Position numbers and translations under genes: made by a program
Origin: Chitinophagaceae bacterium DXS
GTDB lineage: Bacteria > Bacteroidota > Bacteroidia > Chitinophagales > Chitinophagaceae
DNA length: 64,000 bases
Reading direction: 5' to 3'
Assembly (NCBI GenBank): GCA_030345135.1
Contig: CP128386.1
Span: 4,098,667-4,162,666 of the forward strand
The notes under the pieces: generated by a model
What the model was told of the DNA's origin: nothing
What the model saw: the letters and a program-made list of their open reading frames with translations, nothing else
Database searches by the model: none
Part shown: piece after piece, positions 36,172 to 44,519 of the stretch
How the letters are laid out: every line of letters starts with the position of its first letter
How positions within the stretch are numbered: position 1 is the first letter of the stretch

Positions 36172-36194
36172 GCCGGCTGTTTGATGCAGCCGGC
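36172..36194 (+). other. Stem-loop in the rtcB-prfH spacer
   Basis: Arms GCCGGCTG (36172-36179) and CAGCCGGC (36187-36194) enclose a seven-base loop, 11 bases before the prfH start. No U run follows, so it may adjust prfH translation or RNA stability rather than end transcription. Confidence 0.45.
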
Positions 36195-36205
36195 ATCGTC
36201 CTAAT

Positions 36206-36820
36206 ATGGAAGAACAATTAATTCAAATAAGTGCAGGACGCGGACCGGAAGAATGTAGTCGCGTTGTAGCCAAAGTTGTAGAACGCATTTTACGTGAAGC
36301 CAGAACAAACAATATAGAAGCAAAGATGGCAGATAGCGTAAAAGGTCATTTAAAAGATACATTGGCTTCGGCGCTAATAGTTCTGCGCGGAAAGCATGCA
36401 GCTCACCTTGCAGAAAAATGGCAGGGAACGGTACAATGGATCGCGCAAAGCCCGTACCGTAAGTTCCATCGCAGAAAAAACTGGTTTGTAAGCGTGCAGC
36501 TTTTTGATGCCGCACAGAAAGCAGCCTTTAATGAAAAGGATGTTTCTTATAAAACCTGCCGTGCGTCCGGACCTGGCGGTCAACACGTCAACAAAACGGA
36601 GACAGCAGTTAGAGCAACACATCAGCCTTCCGGCATAAGCGTAGTCGCATTAACCGAACGTTCTCAACTGCAAAACAAAAAGGAGGCATTGGAAAGGCTT
36701 CGTTGTAAAGTACTTGCCTGGCAAATGGAAAAGAATATGGATGCTGCCAAAGAACAATGGCTGCAACATACCAATTTGAAACGTGGAGATGCGGGAATGG
36801 TTATTGAGGAACCATTGTAA
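36206..36820 (+). CDS. prfH: Peptide chain release factor homologue PrfH
   Basis: The 204-residue protein is a short class-I release factor relative. It begins with SAGRGPEECSRVVAKVVERI and contains the hydrolysis motif SGPGGQHVNKTETAVRATH with GGQ at 124-126, then LQNKKEALERL. It lacks the stop-codon-reading domain of RF1/RF2. It should enter the ribosomal A site without codon recognition and release the nascent chain from damaged ribosomes, so that RtcB can reach and seal the rRNA. Gene order rtcB-prfH is the established arrangement. It converges on the cardiolipin synthase gene. Confidence 0.93.
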   Translation: MEEQLIQISAGRGPEECSRVVAKVVERILREARTNNIEAKMADSVKGHLKDTLASALIVLRGKHAAHLAEKWQGTVQWIAQSPYRKFHRRKNWFVSVQLFDAAQKAAFNEKDVSYKTCRASGPGGQHVNKTETAVRATHQPSGISVVALTERSQLQNKKEALERLRCKVLAWQMEKNMDAAKEQWLQHTNLKRGDAGMVIEEPL

Positions 36821-36827
36821 AAAATTC

Positions 36828-38294
36828 TTACAACAACGGCGAGAGCATTCTTGCCGTTTTTTCAAACATTACTTTCAGGAAGGCACGTTTTTCCCATCTC
36901 ACAATATCAATACGTTCCGCGTGCTCAAGATCATCGTAAAACGCTTTGGTTAATTGTTTCGCGATGTGCGGATCGTAAATGAAGGCATTCACTTCAAAGT
37001 TCAGTTCAAAACTCCTATAATCCATATTTGCTGTACCAACTGCAGCTACCGCACCGTCGTACACCAATGTCTTTGCATGAATAAATCCTTTTTTATAAAA
37101 ATAAATTTCAACACCGGCATCAAGCAGATCGTCGTAGTAAGAATGCGCTGCTGCATTTACAAATCTTGAATCGGAAATACCGGGAACAAGCAGCTTTACG
37201 GAAACGCCACTTAATGCAGCAACAATTAATGCGTCCAGTAAACTATCACCGGGTATAAAGTAAGGTGTTGTGATCAGTATTTCTTTTTTCGCCAGGTTAA
37301 TCGCCTGAAGCAGCGAAAACAAAATGCCTGGTGTTTTTGAATCAGGACCACCGGCTGCTATTTGTACCAGTGTATCAGTTTCGTATGTCTTTGGCTTTGG
37401 GAAAAACATTTTAGTTGGTTGAAGCTGCTGGTCGCTGCAGAAATTCCAGTCGCATAAAAACAGGTATTGCAGATACTGACAGCCGGCGCCATCTATACGT
37501 AAATGCGTATCCCGCCAGTAAATCCTGTTCTTTTTATTACCGTTGTTGATATACCTGTCGCTGATATTTATACCTCCTACAAAGGCTGTGTGTCCGTCAA
37601 CAATAATAATTTTTCTGTGATTGCGATAATTCAGCCTGTTGGCAAAAAGCAGGAACAGCACCCTGTAAAATGGATATGCTTCCACCCCATTCTCAATAAG
37701 CCCGGGCACAAACTTGCGGCGGATCGAGCTGCTGCCAAAATCATCATAAATAAGTCTGACTTCAACACCTTCTGCAGCCTTTTGAATAAGGATCTCTTTT
37801 ATCTGGTTGCCAATTTCATCATCTTCAAAAATATAGTACTCAATGTGTATGTGATTTTTCGCCTGTTTTAATGCCTCCAGCACTTCCGGAAATTTTTCCT
37901 CACCGTTAAATAACAATTTTACCCGGTTGCTGTCTGTTAAAGGGCTCATGTTGTCTTTCAAAAGCAGACAGGCCAGTTCACGGTTTTTCTTTATTTCAGG
38001 CGGGTTGGCAGCTAATATTTCTTCGGTTGATTTTTGTATTTCAGCCTCCATCTTCTGTTGCAGCGTATCGTCTGCCAGCAGCTTTTTACTATAGAGATTT
38101 CGCTTGCGATAATTGATGCCAAGGAAAAAATAAGAGATCATTCCTATAACCGGAACAAATACAGCGAACAAAAGATAGGCAAGTGTTTTAGTGCTTGTTC
38201 TTGTATCATAAATGATCCTCAAGCAAACTATGATGAGAATACCCAGGTACGTTAGTTCAGCAATCAACAGCCAGTCGATATTTTTAAAAAACAT
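36828..38294 (-). CDS. cls: Cardiolipin synthase (phospholipase D family)
   Basis: The 488-residue membrane enzyme has two N-terminal helices (about 8-28 and 38-60), then two PLD HxK(x)4D catalytic motifs: HRKIIIVDGHTAFVGGINIS and HAKTLVYDGAVAAVGTANMD. It joins phosphatidylglycerol molecules to form cardiolipin at the inner membrane. Length fits bacterial Cls (about 480-500). The gene overlaps nothing and stands 3 bases after the start side of the adjacent hydrolase gene, so they probably form an operon. Confidence 0.93.
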   Translation of the reverse strand: MFFKNIDWLLIAELTYLGILIIVCLRIIYDTRTSTKTLAYLLFAVFVPVIGMISYFFLGINYRKRNLYSKKLLADDTLQQKMEAEIQKSTEEILAANPPEIKKNRELACLLLKDNMSPLTDSNRVKLLFNGEEKFPEVLEALKQAKNHIHIEYYIFEDDEIGNQIKEILIQKAAEGVEVRLIYDDFGSSSIRRKFVPGLIENGVEAYPFYRVLFLLFANRLNYRNHRKIIIVDGHTAFVGGINISDRYINNGNKKNRIYWRDTHLRIDGAGCQYLQYLFLCDWNFCSDQQLQPTKMFFPKPKTYETDTLVQIAAGGPDSKTPGILFSLLQAINLAKKEILITTPYFIPGDSLLDALIVAALSGVSVKLLVPGISDSRFVNAAAHSYYDDLLDAGVEIYFYKKGFIHAKTLVYDGAVAAVGTANMDYRSFELNFEVNAFIYDPHIAKQLTKAFYDDLEHAERIDIVRWEKRAFLKVMFEKTARMLSPLL

Positions 38295-38297
38295 ATG

Positions 38298-39332
38298 CTA
38301 TTCTTTAGGGTAATCTGTTTCTTTTCCTATCATGCGGTTCAGAAAAAATCGTATGGTGTTCCTGTTCCATCCTTCAAAACGTCCACGTTGTACAGCAAGC
38401 ATATCATCCATTCCCTCATTTAAATAATAGTGAAAAGTAAAGGGCGCATTCGTTCGCTGCCAACCAAGCACTTGCCCAAAGCGTAATACATTAAACACAA
38501 GGGTATCATTTTGCTGCTGTACAGAGTAATAACCATGACCAAAGCGAACAAGGTTATTCACTTTTGGCGATGTTTTGAACGATTGCAGCAGGCTAAGGTT
38601 TGATGGATAATAACTGATCTTCACCGGCTCATCTTTCTTATCCAGTATTGAGCGGTAGCCAATATAATAACCCGTATCTGTTTTAGCTACAGCATACCAA
38701 AGTAACGAATTAAATGGAGTGGGTGTAGTGAAGTATGACGAATAATTTATGTCATTTGATCTTAAGGATTTTTCAAATTTATTATCAACAACCAATTTAT
38801 TGCAAACACAAAAAAGCAGATAAGCAAGCGCTGGTACCAGGCCACCAAGCGCAATGCGTTTTTGCATTTGCGCGCTTCGCTTCACAAAAACGAGCGTTAT
38901 AGCGGCCACCGCAAGCGGTAATGAAAACAACGGATCTGCTACATAAATAAGATTAAACGACACTCTTCGATGTAACAAAGGCTCCAGCAACCCTGTGCCG
39001 TAAGCATTACATGTATCCAGCAAATCATGTAACAAAATTTGTAAACCAAAAAAGAGCAGAAATTTTCGAAAGGGAATATCATGCGGCCGGTGTAATCTGT
39101 CAGCAAGAAAACTAAAAATTAATGCTGCAAGAAGGCCCGCAAAAAGTCCGTGCGTTACACCCCTGTGTACAGAAAAATAAGCTGTTGGCTCAATCCAGAA
39201 CGCTCCAACAAAATCAATATCAGGAAAACTCTGAGCCAGCGCACCCCATATCAGTGCTTTTTTACCAAGCTGTTTGCTGAATAAAACTTCACCTATACAA
39301 GCTCCGATGGCTATGTGCGTAAGAGTATCCAT
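38298..39332 (-). CDS. Membrane-bound metal-dependent hydrolase (DUF457/YdjM type)
   Basis: The 344-residue protein opens with MDTLTHIAIGACIGE and has the motif pairs FPDIDFV, HRGVTHGLF, LHDLLDTCNAYGTG typical of the inner-membrane YdjM/YbcI family, whose His/Asp residues resemble phospholipase C metal ligands. Four to five helices span the first 185 residues and the C-terminal half is soluble. Enzyme activity is not established. It precedes cls on the same strand with a 3-base gap, hinting at a link with lipid metabolism. Confidence 0.88.
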   Translation of the reverse strand: MDTLTHIAIGACIGEVLFSKQLGKKALIWGALAQSFPDIDFVGAFWIEPTAYFSVHRGVTHGLFAGLLAALIFSFLADRLHRPHDIPFRKFLLFFGLQILLHDLLDTCNAYGTGLLEPLLHRRVSFNLIYVADPLFSLPLAVAAITLVFVKRSAQMQKRIALGGLVPALAYLLFCVCNKLVVDNKFEKSLRSNDINYSSYFTTPTPFNSLLWYAVAKTDTGYYIGYRSILDKKDEPVKISYYPSNLSLLQSFKTSPKVNNLVRFGHGYYSVQQQNDTLVFNVLRFGQVLGWQRTNAPFTFHYYLNEGMDDMLAVQRGRFEGWNRNTIRFFLNRMIGKETDYPKE

Positions 39333-39413
39333 TAGCTGAATTTTATGATGGATCTGCGCAACGCGATCTCTATGAAAACTAGCTCAATTTATGCAACAAA
39401 TATCTAATAAGTA

Positions 39414-39452
39414 AAAGAGGCTGCACTCAACATTAGGAGAAACAGCCTCTTT
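39414..39452 (-). terminator. Terminator of the lipoprotein gene
   Basis: Arms AAAGAGGCTG (39414-39423) and CAGCCTCTTT (39443-39452) form a 10-bp stem in the spacer between the lipoprotein gene and the hydrolase gene. A/T runs flank both arms. Confidence 0.6.
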
Positions 39453-39494
39453 ATTAAATAAGATTATAAAAGTATCCGGTGATAGCCTTTAATG

Positions 39495-39914
39495 CTATTG
39501 GATCCTGGTAGTGTTTAAAAGGACCACCTTTAACACAACATCATTTGAGAAAGCATGATCGACACCGGCGCTATATGCATCAAATACGCCCACATCCAAA
39601 ACTCCTGCAGAGTGGCTGGTAATATAAGTAACCCCGTTAATCACTTCGGGTATCGGTTCAAATGTATTTTCTCCGTCCAAAGAAATATAAGTAAGCACTG
39701 CACCCTGCTGCATAACATCGTTGGTTATTTCGGGAATAGATAATGAAATAGAGAACCCTTTTCCGAAATCGGTATTGGTTGTTGGCTGCCATTCATTTGG
39801 ATGGATCGTAAAAAATATTGATTGTCCTGCATCAACAACATTTGTTACAGTTTTGGTACAGGATCCAGTTGCAAATAGAATCAATAATAAAAGCGCACCG
39901 GTAAAGAGCTTCAT
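39495..39914 (-). CDS. Putative lipoprotein of unknown function
   Basis: The 139-residue protein has a lipoprotein signal with lipobox ATGSC (Cys19). The mature part is a predicted beta-rich domain with FFTIHPNEWQPTTNTD and a repeated VLTYISLDGENTFEPIP stretch. I do not recognise the family. It should be lipid-anchored, on the periplasmic or outer-membrane side. It is monocistronic, ending at the terminator described above. Confidence 0.75.
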   Translation of the reverse strand: MKLFTGALLLLILFATGSCTKTVTNVVDAGQSIFFTIHPNEWQPTTNTDFGKGFSISLSIPEITNDVMQQGAVLTYISLDGENTFEPIPEVINGVTYITSHSAGVLDVGVFDAYSAGVDHAFSNDVVLKVVLLNTTRIQ

Positions 39915-40095
39915 AAAGTAGTGTTTTACATTAAGTAAGGTATAGTTACAAATAACATAGCAGAAATAATACCACCTTTGTATACTATAACGTAGTTGGT
40001 GGCTAAATAGTTTCTTTCAGCAATTAAATGCGGTGAAAATGTCTAGATTAAATTGAATATCCGAAAAATATAAGATTGATTTAATTATCAATTGC

Positions 40096-40524
40096 TTAAA
40101 GTGCTTTCTCCATCTCGTAGTGCGGCACGGTTACTTCTATAAACTCGTCGCCTATTTTGACATAGCCCAGTTTTTCATAAAAACCCAACGCAGTTTTGCG
40201 GGCATGCATGCATATTTTCTTAAATCCGCGGTCGCGGGCAACATTTTCTGCAAAAATCAATATAGCCCTTCCAAGCCCCTTTCCCTGTAAACCCGAAGTA
40301 ACTGCCATTTGGCGTAATCTTAGAATTCCAGGTTCAATTTCGGTCAGCAGGCAGCAACCTTCCATTTTATCATCGTCAAAACATCCAATTAAAATATCAT
40401 GCTTCTCTTTTTCCAGTTCTTCGGGCAAAAAAGTAAGTCCGAGTGGTTTACGAAGCATTTGCATGCGTAAATCCACCATTTGTTTATACTCTTTTGAACC
40501 GTAATCAATAAGTTTTAGTGCCAT
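40096..40524 (-). CDS. GNAT family N-acetyltransferase
   Basis: The 142-residue protein has the GNAT fold. Strands with GCCLLTEIEPGILRLRQMAV are followed by the acetyl-CoA-binding loop SGLQGKGLGRAIL (R/Q-x-x-G-x-G/A), and the C-terminal ALGFYEKLGYVKIGDEF gives the usual tyrosine-rich motif B. It transfers an acetyl group to an amine substrate in the cytoplasm. Substrate is unknown. It is divergent from acpP and shares the upstream region. Confidence 0.9.
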   Translation of the reverse strand: MALKLIDYGSKEYKQMVDLRMQMLRKPLGLTFLPEELEKEKHDILIGCFDDDKMEGCCLLTEIEPGILRLRQMAVTSGLQGKGLGRAILIFAENVARDRGFKKICMHARKTALGFYEKLGYVKIGDEFIEVTVPHYEMEKAL

Positions 40525-40636
40525 ACAACCAGTTTGCGCCCGAATATACCAATCATTTTTTACAAAAAAGGCAGCTTTAAAAAAACAAACAAACAGAAGT
40601 TTTTACAATATGTGCAAACAAAAAAGCCATAACTCA

Positions 40637-40665
40637 TTGTGTATTGGTCAAAAATTATATTTTTG
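40637..40665 (+). promoter_or_regulatory. Bacteroidota-type promoter of acpP
   Basis: The -7 element TATTTTTG (40658-40665) matches TAnnTTTG exactly, and a TTG lies 18 bases upstream (40637-40639). The resulting transcript would have a leader of about 17 bases before the acpP ATG at 40689. Confidence 0.6.
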
Positions 40666-40688
40666 CGCCTGTATCAAAACTTACAACA

Positions 40689-40925
40689 ATGTCAGACATT
40701 GCAACAAGAGTTAAAAAAATTATAGTTGACAAGTTAGGTGTTGACGAAGCAGAAGTAACCAATGAGGCTTCTTTCACCAATGATTTAGGTGCTGATTCTT
40801 TAGACACCGTGGAGTTAATTATGGAGTTCGAGAAAGAGTTTAACATCTCCATTCCTGATGAGCAGGCTGAGACAATCACTACTGTGGGTCAGGCTATTAC
40901 TTACCTGGAAGAGCACGCTAAATAA
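40689..40925 (+). CDS. acpP: Acyl carrier protein
   Basis: The 78-residue acidic protein has the phosphopantetheine attachment motif [12 protein letters not shown] with Ser37. The start is the ATG at 40689 ([10 protein letters not shown]); an in-frame TTG at 40644 lies upstream of the promoter's likely start site and is unlikely. It carries growing acyl chains for fatty acid synthesis. fabF follows 100 bases downstream, the usual order in Bacteroidota. Confidence 0.97.
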   Translation: MSDIATRVKKIIVDKLGVDEAEVTNEASFTNDLGADSLDTVELIMEFEKEFNISIPDEQAETITTVGQAITYLEEHAK

Positions 40926-40959
40926 GGAAATTATCCTTTTTTTGTTATGCAATAATTAC

Positions 40960-40999
40960 AATCCGCCTACGGTAGCAAAAAAGTACTCGAAGGCGGATT
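40960..40999 (+). other. Stem-loop between acpP and fabF
   Basis: AATCCGCCT (40960-40968) and AGGCGGATT (40991-40999) form a 9-bp stem with a 22-base loop, followed by TTAT. It may attenuate transcription so that acpP is made in excess over fabF. Confidence 0.5.
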
Positions 41000-41027
41000 T
41001 ATCACTTTCAAACACAGGCTTATTTGT

Positions 41028-42281
41028 ATGCAGTTAAAAAGAGTTGTTGTTACTGGCATGGGTGCCATTACTCCTTTGGGAAATACATTGCAGGAATTCT
41101 GGGATGGCTTGGTTAATGGTGTATCCGGTGCTGATTTCATCACCCAATTTGACGCATCAAAATTTAAAACCAGGTTTGCCTGCGAAGTGAAAAATTTCGA
41201 CCCTACAAGCTATCTTGATAAAAAAGAAGCCCGTAAAATTGACCGTTTCTCTCAATTTGCTCTTGTAGTAAGTGACCAGGCAATGGCTGACGCCGGCCTT
41301 CACAGGGATACCATTAATGCGGACAGAGGCGGTGTGGTGTTTGCCAGCGGTATCGGCGGTATTAATACATTCCAGACTGAAGTTTCCGAATATGCAAAAG
41401 GCGATGGAACTCCGCGTTTCAACCCCTTCTTCATTCCTAAAATGATCCTGGATATTGCTGCCGGCCAAATTTCTATGCGTCACAACCTGAGAGGACCCAA
41501 CTTTGCTGTTGTAAGTGCTTGCGCCAGCAGTACCAACAGTTTAATGGAAGCATACAATTTGCTTCGCCTTGGTAAAGCCGACTTCATTCTTGCAGGTGGC
41601 AGTGAATCTGTTATCTGCGAAGCCGGTGTGGGTGGTTTTAACGCCATGAAAGCCATGAGCGAAAGAAATGATGATCCAAAAACTGCAAGCCGCCCCTATG
41701 ACAAAGACCGTGATGGCTTTGTTATGGGAGAAGCTGCTGGTATTGTTGTTCTGGAAACCCTTGAAAGCGCATTAGCAAGAGGCGCCCGCATTTATTGCGA
41801 AATAGCAGGTGCCGGTGCTACAGCAGACGCTCACCACATCACTGCTCCTCACCCCGAAGGACTTGGTGCCAGAAATGTTATGATTGCCGCATTGGAAGAT
41901 GCAGGCATGAAGGCGGAAGATATTGATTACATCAATACTCACGGAACATCCACCCCATTGGGTGATGGCGCTGAAGTAAAAGCAATTACAGATGTATTTG
42001 GCGAGCATGCTTATAACCTGAACATCAGTTCAACAAAATCTATGACAGGCCATTGCCTTGGTGCAGCAGGTGTTATTGAAGCGATTGCTTGTATAGAAAG
42101 CGTTGTTAATGATGTTGTTCCGCCTACCATTAACCACTTCACAGACGATCCCGACCTTGATCCGAAACTTAATTTTACCTTTAACAAAGCGCAAAAGCGT
42201 ACAGTAAATGCTGCCCTGAGTAACACCTTTGGATTCGGCGGGCATAACGCATGCGTTATTGTTAAAAAATACGTAGCTTAA
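41028..42281 (+). CDS. fabF: Beta-ketoacyl-ACP synthase II
   Basis: The 417-residue enzyme has the KAS II catalytic residues: Cys165 in VVSACASSTNS, His in NTHGTSTPLGD and His in KSMTGHCLGAAG, plus the C-terminal FGFGGHNACVIVK. It elongates acyl-ACP by condensation with malonyl-ACP. It lies between acpP and rnc on the same strand with 4 bases before rnc, so the three genes form a conserved cluster. Confidence 0.97.
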   Translation: MQLKRVVVTGMGAITPLGNTLQEFWDGLVNGVSGADFITQFDASKFKTRFACEVKNFDPTSYLDKKEARKIDRFSQFALVVSDQAMADAGLHRDTINADRGGVVFASGIGGINTFQTEVSEYAKGDGTPRFNPFFIPKMILDIAAGQISMRHNLRGPNFAVVSACASSTNSLMEAYNLLRLGKADFILAGGSESVICEAGVGGFNAMKAMSERNDDPKTASRPYDKDRDGFVMGEAAGIVVLETLESALARGARIYCEIAGAGATADAHHITAPHPEGLGARNVMIAALEDAGMKAEDIDYINTHGTSTPLGDGAEVKAITDVFGEHAYNLNISSTKSMTGHCLGAAGVIEAIACIESVVNDVVPPTINHFTDDPDLDPKLNFTFNKAQKRTVNAALSNTFGFGGHNACVIVKKYVA

Positions 42282-42285
42282 CATT

Positions 42286-42993
42286 GTGGGCTTATTTAAA
42301 AACATTTTTAGCCGGAAAGGCGAGCCATCATTTGAAAGCCAACTGAGAAATGTGTTGGGATTAAAACCCGGCAATACAACCTTATACCGTATTGCGCTAA
42401 GTCATCGTTCCGTAAAAGAAGGGGCTGATGAGAACAACGAACGCCTTGAATACCTGGGCGATGCGGTGTTAAGTGCTATTGTAGCTGATTATCTTTTTAA
42501 ACGTTATCCATACAAAGGAGAAGGTTTTCTTACTGAAATGCGCAGTAAGATGGTAAACCGGCAGCAATTGAATGATATTGCGCTAAAAATGGGTTTGAAA
42601 AGGCTTACGATGTACAATAAGTTTGATAATGCCCTGAAGGCCAGCCAGATATTCGGAAATACACTTGAAGCCCTTATTGGAGCCGTTTATCTTGACAAGG
42701 GCTACATCAAAACCCAAAGGTGGGTGCTCCGCAGCATCGTTATCCCTCACATGTTTGTGGACGATCTCGAACAAATTGACATCAATCTTAAAAACAGGCT
42801 GATCGGTTGGGCCAGTAAAAATGGCAAAACCCTTGAGTTTGAGACCATTGATGAAAAGTTGGAGAATGGTCGCCGCATTTTCACCATCGCAGCTGTACTG
42901 GACGGTGAAGCCATATCGCAGGGCCGCGGATTCAATAAAAAAGACGCCAGCCAGATAGCTGCGCAACAGGCAATAGAGAAGCTGGGAATCTGA
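42286..42993 (+). CDS. rnc: Ribonuclease III
   Basis: The 235-residue protein has the signature NERLEYLGDAVLSAIVADYL (51-70) with metal-binding Glu52, Glu55 and Asp59, and a C-terminal double-stranded RNA-binding domain (ASQIAAQQAIEKLG). It cuts double-stranded RNA in rRNA and mRNA processing. The start is GTG, 4 bases after fabF, which suggests translational coupling. AGCTATCAGCTGTCAGC-type repeats follow the stop. Confidence 0.96.
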   Translation: MGLFKNIFSRKGEPSFESQLRNVLGLKPGNTTLYRIALSHRSVKEGADENNERLEYLGDAVLSAIVADYLFKRYPYKGEGFLTEMRSKMVNRQQLNDIALKMGLKRLTMYNKFDNALKASQIFGNTLEALIGAVYLDKGYIKTQRWVLRSIVIPHMFVDDLEQIDINLKNRLIGWASKNGKTLEFETIDEKLENGRRIFTIAAVLDGEAISQGRGFNKKDASQIAAQQAIEKLGI

Positions 42994-43142
42994 TGGCTGT
43001 GAGCTATCAGCTGTCAGCTATGAGCTTAAGTACTCTCTCAATCCAAATTCAGGTACTAATATTTTTCCGTTCACAGATTTGAGCACTCCTTCATTTTAGA
43101 GAGCGTAAAAGGTTTTATTCACACATTTATTCGTACCACGCT

Positions 43143-43454
43143 TTAGTGAATAACAAGTTCCAGTCTTCTGTTTAGTCCTTGCTCTATAATTTTAAACAAC
43201 GTTGAAAGCTGAATATCTGCGTGCCCATTTTCGATTCTTGAGATATAACTCTTCTTCGTTCCAGTTTTCTCAGCCAGTTCAGATTGAGTAAGATTAGCTT
43301 TCGCCCTTTCTTCTTTGAGCATTTCACCCAAAATAAAGGCCTGTGACTTTATCTCAAAATCTGTCCTTCCCGGCGTTCCGGGCAATCCGTATTTCTTGTC
43401 GAGCTGCTTATCCCAGGAGACAAGTTTATTTTTTGATTTTTTTTCTGACTTCAT
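43143..43454 (-). CDS. HigA-type antitoxin (XRE family)
   Basis: The small protein has a Cro/C1 helix-turn-helix: LTQSELAEKTGTKKSYISRI, then ENGHADIQLSTLFKIIEQ. The start could be the ATG at 43454 (103 residues) or 43478 (111 residues); both overlap the end of the toxin gene by 29 or 53 bases. The order toxin then antitoxin is that of HigBA modules, where the antitoxin neutralises the toxin and represses the operon. Confidence 0.85.
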   Translation of the reverse strand: MKSEKKSKNKLVSWDKQLDKKYGLPGTPGRTDFEIKSQAFILGEMLKEERAKANLTQSELAEKTGTKKSYISRIENGHADIQLSTLFKIIEQGLNRRLELVIH

Positions 43455-43803
43455 TTTCCTCAGTGATTTGCTTATCAAGAAAGTATTGTTTTTTTAGTTT
43501 TACAGCCAACTCAATTTCTCTTTTAGGAATTTTCTGCGCTTTCTTTTGAAATGAGTTTATGAGAATGATCAAATTTCCTTTATCAAAAAAACAAAATATC
43601 CGGTAGATGTTGTTTTGATATTCTACTCTGATCTCATAAATACCATCCGTTCCATCAAGATGCTTTAAAAATCGTTTAGGAACCTGATCGATCTTTTTTA
43701 CCAATTCAAATACATAATCAATTTTTTCCTGGACTTCCTGGCTTATAGACAGATAGAATTCTGGAAAATACTTGCCGTACGATAGAATTTGCCTTTCCAT
43801 CAA
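43426..43803 (-). CDS. HigB/RelE-type toxin
   Basis: The 125-residue basic protein matches the phage-derived Gp49/HigB-RelE superfamily, with HLDGTDGIYEIRVEYQNNIY and FCFFDKGNLIILINSF. Such proteins cut mRNA at the ribosome. It starts MMERQIL, with ATG at 43803 or 43800, and its 3' end overlaps the antitoxin gene, giving translational coupling. The lysine-rich tail is long for the family. Confidence 0.85.
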   Translation of the reverse strand: MMERQILSYGKYFPEFYLSISQEVQEKIDYVFELVKKIDQVPKRFLKHLDGTDGIYEIRVEYQNNIYRIFCFFDKGNLIILINSFQKKAQKIPKREIELAVKLKKQYFLDKQITEENEVRKKIKK

Positions 43804-44009
43804 TTAAACAAAGGTAACTAATTAGTGAACATTTAGGGTTGTCAATTCAAAATTAATGTTTACACGGACAACTGGGTAAATAATATTCAATTTATTCTTA
43901 ATAATTCCAGCGTACTTTCTGTGCATTAGCGAAATTTTTATCCAGGTTGGATCGATTCAATTCGCATATCTGCACATCTGCCTCCTTTTGAATTTTTACT
44001 TCTCTATTT

Positions 44010-44411
44010 TCAATTAATCTCTTGGCACAATTCAATTAGCACACTATTCGTCGACTTAGGGTGAAGAAAACATACCAATTTGTTATCTGCACCGGGTTTG
44101 GGAACAGTGTTGAGCAATTGAAAACCTTCTGAAGCCAAACGGTCCATTTCTTTTTCAATATCAGCTACCTCAAACGCAATATGGTGAATGCCTTCGCCCT
44201 TTTTTGCGATGAATTTGCTGATTGCATTTTCATCACCGATTCCTTCCAGCAATTCGATTTTTGTATCGCCTTTCTTAAAAAAAGCCGTTGTAACATTTTC
44301 GGAGTCAACCTGTTCTTTCTTATAACATGCTGTATTTAACAGTTTTTCAAACAATTCGATTGAGGTTTCCAGGTTGCTGACTGCTATGCCTATATGTTCC
44401 ACTTTCTGCAT
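44010..44411 (-). CDS. mce: Methylmalonyl-CoA epimerase
   Basis: The 133-residue VOC protein begins VEHIGIAVSNLETSIELFEK and has HHIAFEVADIEKEMD and LVCFLHPKSTNSVLIELCQ, which place the His, His and Glu metal ligands of methylmalonyl-CoA epimerase. It interconverts (R)- and (S)-methylmalonyl-CoA in the propionate/succinyl-CoA route. It is divergent from iscS. No mutase genes are nearby. Confidence 0.92.
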   Translation of the reverse strand: MQKVEHIGIAVSNLETSIELFEKLLNTACYKKEQVDSENVTTAFFKKGDTKIELLEGIGDENAISKFIAKKGEGIHHIAFEVADIEKEMDRLASEGFQLLNTVPKPGADNKLVCFLHPKSTNSVLIELCQEIN

Positions 44412-44484
44412 TTGGATTGATTTTCGATATAAGAAAATAGATGGTTTCTATTACCAGCGTCATGTAAAATAGAACCATTTGACC

Positions 44485-44492
44485 TAAATTTG
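44485..44492 (+). promoter_or_regulatory. Putative -7 element of the iscS promoter
   Basis: TAAATTTG matches the Bacteroidota TAnnTTTG consensus and lies 28 bases before the iscS ATG. No clear -33 TTTG stands at the right distance. Confidence 0.4.
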
Positions 44493-44519
44493 TGATCTTA
44501 TAAAAGAAATAACCGATTT

